Assembly (NCBI GenBank): GCA_028285525.1
Contig: JANQOZ010000049.1
Coordinates: forward strand, 1 to 64,000
Direction of reading: 5' to 3'
DNA: 64,000 nt
From: Lysobacterales bacterium
GTDB lineage: Bacteria > Pseudomonadota > Gammaproteobacteria > Xanthomonadales > SZUA-38
Under the pieces are notes generated by a model that saw nothing but the letters and a program-made list of their open reading frames with translations, searched no databases and was not told the origin of the DNA. The translations under genes and the position numbers were made by a program. This document shows positions 61,134 to 64,000 of the stretch, in pieces (the stretch's first letter is position 1; every line of letters starts with the position of its first letter).

Positions 61134-62861
61134 ATGAGCCTTCTTAGTGCCGCAACCTCGATCGCAATGACATTAATCAAGTCTATTGTGCTATTCGTTG
61201 CTCTCGCTTCCGTATCAGCGTCTTCGGCTGACGAGTTTCCCGTCGAGTGGCCAAGTTATCCAACTCACTCTGACGAATTCCGCGTCGACAGCGCGTTGGG
61301 CCGCAACGGTGGTCTGACCAACACAGTTCCCGACGTCATCGGGCCAGTCGATGGAAGCGCCAGGCTAACCATCTTCACGGAGGGCAATCAATATCCGGTG
61401 CTGCTCCCCCTGACGCTTCAGGCGTTTCCGGCGTTTTGCGCTGCTTCGCGCCAGTGTGACCTATCCGCCGATGAAATTCTGATCGTAACTTTGCCCCAGG
61501 TGATGATCACAAACGGCATCGAGCGAGGGGGATTTCGGTTCGGCAACATGACGCTCCCAGTGGCGCCTGATGGAGCAGTTTTCCCCGATATCGTTATGCT
61601 CGGGCACGGCCCAATGGCCCGTCTTGAGGAACAGAACTTACTCAGGACAACCCCACGACTTCTGGCTCGACACCGGGGAATGGGACTTCTGGTTGACCGA
61701 ACGTATGTTAAACAAGCTGAGGATTTGGAGGCTCTTGCCGCCTCCGATTTGAGCTTCGTGATAGCAACGCCTTTTGAACGTGGCGCACGGAAGCAATACA
61801 TCGCTACGCTCGATGAGCTGCTGGGAGTCGAACGAACGGCGTCGTTGCTGTCGCGCGAAATCCAGGATTTCCCAGGACGCCTGGCGATTCAGCATAGAGA
61901 TATTCCTTATGCCGTGATGAACCGCATCGCGCCGGTGGGACTGATCTTTGGGCATCTTGCACGGTTTTACGCTGAACGTTCGCCTGAGAGGCTTGCCTAC
62001 GTCGAGATTCCTGAGGCGGCCGCCTTCGGCAGCGATATCACGGTCGCCACAACCCGCCGGCAACGCGGCGATGTCGCGCTGACAAGCGTCTTCCTGGAGT
62101 TCCTCTTCGAGCGTTCGTCCGAAGCCTATGAAGCGGGCGGCTTCGCGCGGACCGATTCATTCGCCTTTGGACAGGAAATGGAGGACGAGGCGTCGACCGA
62201 AGGCTACTGGTTAGAAACTATCGGTAGTCGAGAGCAGATGCTGTCCGGCGGCGATCTCTCGGCAGCCTATCGTCTGTCAGATCTGAACGTAGATGAACTG
62301 AGTGTTGCCGTAGGACCGGCTGCCGGTCTCGACGGTGAGATCACCGTCTACAACGGCGAGGTGTTCGTCTCGCGCATCAGGCGCACAGGTCAGCTTGTTC
62401 AGGCCGATCTGTCCACCGGCGGGCCGTTCATCGCTTATGGCGCAACCACAGCCTGGCGCGAAGTAGACGTGCCGATGCCACTAAGCAGCACAAAAGAACT
62501 GGAAGACTGGCTCGGACAGTCACTCGAATCCCTGGGGCTCGATCCAGAGAAAGGCTTTCCATTTCGCATCGAGGGTGAGGTGGCAGAGCTGACATATCAC
62601 GTTCTAAAGCGACCCCGGCATGCCAATGCACACACCCACAGGTCGCATCACAAGGCAAAGGTGAGTTTTCAAGAAAACAACCAGCAAGTTCGAATAGCCG
62701 GTGTGTGGGTTGCTAGCCAAAACGTGGGCGTAGTCACCCACCCAGGAGAAAGAACCCACCTGCACGTCATCGTTGATCACGGGCAAGGTGCTGGCCACGT
62801 CGATGCGCTTGAGCTGGAGCCTGGCTTTCGACTTTTTGTGCCTCAATCGACCGCAGAGTAG
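61134..62861 (+). CDS. Periplasmic-binding-like protein fused to acetolactate-decarboxylase-like domain
   Basis: 575 residues from ATG 61134 (alternative ATG 61167), with a signal peptide (SIVLFVALASVSASSADE). Residues about 50-370 resemble a type-2 periplasmic binding protein (ARLTIFTEGNQYPVLLPLTL, MLGHGPMARLEEQN, a hinge and lobe with VAVG-type strands). Residues about 400-575 match alpha-acetolactate decarboxylase (BudA): L-D-G-E-I-T-V-Y-N-G-E-V, AELTYHVLKRP, VVTHPGERTHLHVIVDHG, with Zn-ligand pattern H-L-H...G-H-V-D. In BudA this zinc enzyme is cytosolic and makes acetoin; here it is apparently exported and fused, so a new role is likely. Decarboxylase activity is unproved. Confidence 0.75.
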   Translation: MSLLSAATSIAMTLIKSIVLFVALASVSASSADEFPVEWPSYPTHSDEFRVDSALGRNGGLTNTVPDVIGPVDGSARLTIFTEGNQYPVLLPLTLQAFPAFCAASRQCDLSADEILIVTLPQVMITNGIERGGFRFGNMTLPVAPDGAVFPDIVMLGHGPMARLEEQNLLRTTPRLLARHRGMGLLVDRTYVKQAEDLEALAASDLSFVIATPFERGARKQYIATLDELLGVERTASLLSREIQDFPGRLAIQHRDIPYAVMNRIAPVGLIFGHLARFYAERSPERLAYVEIPEAAAFGSDITVATTRRQRGDVALTSVFLEFLFERSSEAYEAGGFARTDSFAFGQEMEDEASTEGYWLETIGSREQMLSGGDLSAAYRLSDLNVDELSVAVGPAAGLDGEITVYNGEVFVSRIRRTGQLVQADLSTGGPFIAYGATTAWREVDVPMPLSSTKELEDWLGQSLESLGLDPEKGFPFRIEGEVAELTYHVLKRPRHANAHTHRSHHKAKVSFQENNQQVRIAGVWVASQNVGVVTHPGERTHLHVIVDHGQGAGHVDALELEPGFRLFVPQSTAE

Positions 62862-63058
62862 CGGATAAGACGCTGGCTGCGTATCTCGCTGTCAGAGTTC
62901 GGGTTCGTCCGCCCTATCTCAATTTGCAGCCAGTCGTCTTGGCAGGACCACCGAACTGCATTCAAATCCCCAGGCCTATAATAGGCACAAAGGGAATCAG
63001 GAGACCTCAGCAGTTTAAGCTTTAGCGTGCGTAAACCACTGAATCAGAACCATTAAAA

Positions 63059-63134
<76 letters not shown>

Positions 63135-63150
63135 AATGGGCGGGACGCGC

Positions 63151-63179
63151 ATTATATTCGTGAGGCCTGCTGGTCACAA
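63151..63179 (-). promoter_or_regulatory. tRNA-Thr promoter
   Basis: On the minus strand TTGTGA (63174-63179) and a consensus TATAAT (63151-63156) are 17 bp apart, followed by a GC-rich discriminator, as expected of a stringently controlled tRNA promoter. Transcription would start about 10 nt before the tRNA. Confidence 0.8.
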
Positions 63180-63235
63180 GCCGTTACACTTTCGGCGGGT
63201 GACGCTGCCAGGGCATGCGCGTATTCTTGCTCCCT

Positions 63236-64000
63236 ATGGAATTGCCCCCAAAAAGCGGGATTGCGGCGGTTTTGGCTGCGGCCGGTCTCTGTGCTGGCTG
63301 TGCCCTGCCCCAGCGGGAGGCGGCAGAGCCGCTGGAGCCTGAGGCCGTCGCTGCCGTCGACGAGCCCGCGATTGACGTTGCGGCGCTGCAGGCCGATAAC
63401 GCGCTGCTGCGGGAGCAATCCAACAGCCAGGCTTTTGAGATCCGACAGCTGAAAGAGGAGCTGGCGGCGACTGAACTGCGGCTGATTGCGGCCAGCGCGC
63501 AGGTGCAGCGCCTCAAGGTGCAGGTGGAGGAATCGCGGATCGCGGCTGATGACGCAATCGCTGAGGTGGTGCGTACCCAGGCTCGCTTACGCGGCAACGT
63601 CAGCCGGGCTGACGCCGCTTCGAACATTGCCGAGGCCGAGGTGCTCCTGGCCGAGTTTTCCGACAACTCCACGCCGCAGCTCGAAAAGATCCGCGAGCAG
63701 CTTTCTGCTGCAGCCGTTCAGTTTGAGGCCGGGAATTTCGGCGGCGCCATGTACCTCAGCAATCAGGCCAAGCGCGGGCTCTCTGGCGCCAGAAATCTGG
63801 TTGAGGCGCTGAGCCCGGTGCCCAACGAAGAGTCTTTTGGCGATCTCGTGCAGCTCTGGGTTACGACGGACAGCAATCTGCGCCAGGGTCCCGGCCTGGA
63901 CCATCCATCAATCACGGTGCTGGAGGAAGGGACCGAGGTTCAGGGCTACTCTTACAGCGGCGCCTGGGTCCGGGTTCGCGTCGACGAAATGCTGGAAGGC
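63236..64000 (+). CDS. Lipoprotein with coiled coil and SH3-like domain (partial)
   Basis: Open to the window edge (255 codons seen). ATG 63236 starts a lipoprotein signal (SGIAAVLAAAGLCAGC, lipobox with Cys at about residue 22). A coiled-coil stretch follows (DVAALQADNALLREQSNSQA, LKEELAATELRLI), then a helical region and, from about residue 217, an SH3b-like domain (VQLWVTTDSNLRQGPGLDHP, V-Q-G-Y-S-Y-S-G-A-W-V-R-V). SH3b domains bind peptidoglycan or other cell-wall parts. An envelope-anchored, possibly peptidoglycan-binding lipoprotein is likely. No Shine-Dalgarno sequence is obvious. Confidence 0.82.
   Translation, partial: MELPPKSGIAAVLAAAGLCAGCALPQREAAEPLEPEAVAAVDEPAIDVAALQADNALLREQSNSQAFEIRQLKEELAATELRLIAASAQVQRLKVQVEESRIAADDAIAEVVRTQARLRGNVSRADAASNIAEAEVLLAEFSDNSTPQLEKIREQLSAAAVQFEAGNFGGAMYLSNQAKRGLSGARNLVEALSPVPNEESFGDLVQLWVTTDSNLRQGPGLDHPSITVLEEGTEVQGYSYSGAWVRVRVDEMLEG

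Overview
The window looks like a chromosomal stretch of a moderately high-GC gammaproteobacterium. This is inferred from a TonB receptor with its FecI/FecR-type regulators, many Sec-exported proteins, HigA, a GTP-dependent PEP carboxykinase, and secreted proteins of a style I associate with Xanthomonadales/Chromatiales relatives. No marker gene fixes the genus. Nothing resembles a CRISPR array, rRNA operon, transposase or integrase. There is one tRNA gene (Thr, anticodon CGU) near the right edge.

Layout. 0-9.5 kb: the end of a PadR-type regulator with its membrane partner, an acyltransferase-3 membrane protein, a membrane-anchored LytTR regulator, a TIR-TolB-TPR protein, GTP-type PEP carboxykinase, a DUF454 protein, a Sel1 protein and a secreted repeat protein. 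9.6-19.4 kb: a cupin, small unknowns, two coupled beta-helix secreted proteins, a VOC protein, a YdeI-like protein, a CpcT/CpeT-like secreted protein, an alpha/beta hydrolase with an apparent internal deletion, and a PLP-dependent threonine/serine dehydratase.

19.4-31.7 kb is the most striking part. Two divergent operons face each other across about 390 bp. The leftward one encodes a KAP-type P-loop NTPase with membrane helices and a 558-residue protein of unknown function. The rightward one encodes five proteins: an Arg-tract alpha/beta hydrolase, a HEAT-like protein, an 807-residue protein (histone-H1-like tail, CHAT-like domain, transglutaminase-like protease), a second alpha/beta hydrolase, and a DUF2235-type lipase with a lectin-like C-terminus. 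I read this as a candidate undescribed conflict or defence system: an NTPase sensor/switch, a protease processor and three lipase-like effectors.

31.8-43.7 kb: an aldehyde dehydrogenase, a DUF418 membrane protein, an intramembrane metalloprotease fused to TPRs facing a secreted beta-propeller, a HigA antitoxin next to a decayed HigB, and a radical SAM/SPASM protein with a C-terminal beta domain. The radical SAM gene lies between two copies of a diverged repeat of about 92 bp.

43.9-58.2 kb: an XRE regulator with a membrane anchor; a coupled pair of secreted proteins divergent from an ECF sigma - FecR - TonB-receptor operon; a GntR(YtrA)-ABC transporter operon with a clear operator; and secreted hydrolases including a class-C-type serine hydrolase. 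Another repeat pair (44.6 and 58.5 kb) brackets this stretch.

58.4-63.1 kb is bounded by a 3' fragment of tRNA-Thr and the intact tRNA-Thr, as expected of an element inserted at a tRNA. It carries an FG-GAP repeat protein and an unusual fusion of a periplasmic-binding-like domain to an acetolactate-decarboxylase-like domain. The window ends inside a lipoprotein gene.

A recurring theme is a beta-rich domain (Asp-Pro...Asp-Gly, W-Y-T-Y and W-L-I-G blocks) in five secreted proteins in three places, suggesting a lineage-expanded extracellular domain. All functions are read from sequence motifs by eye. No database search was possible.
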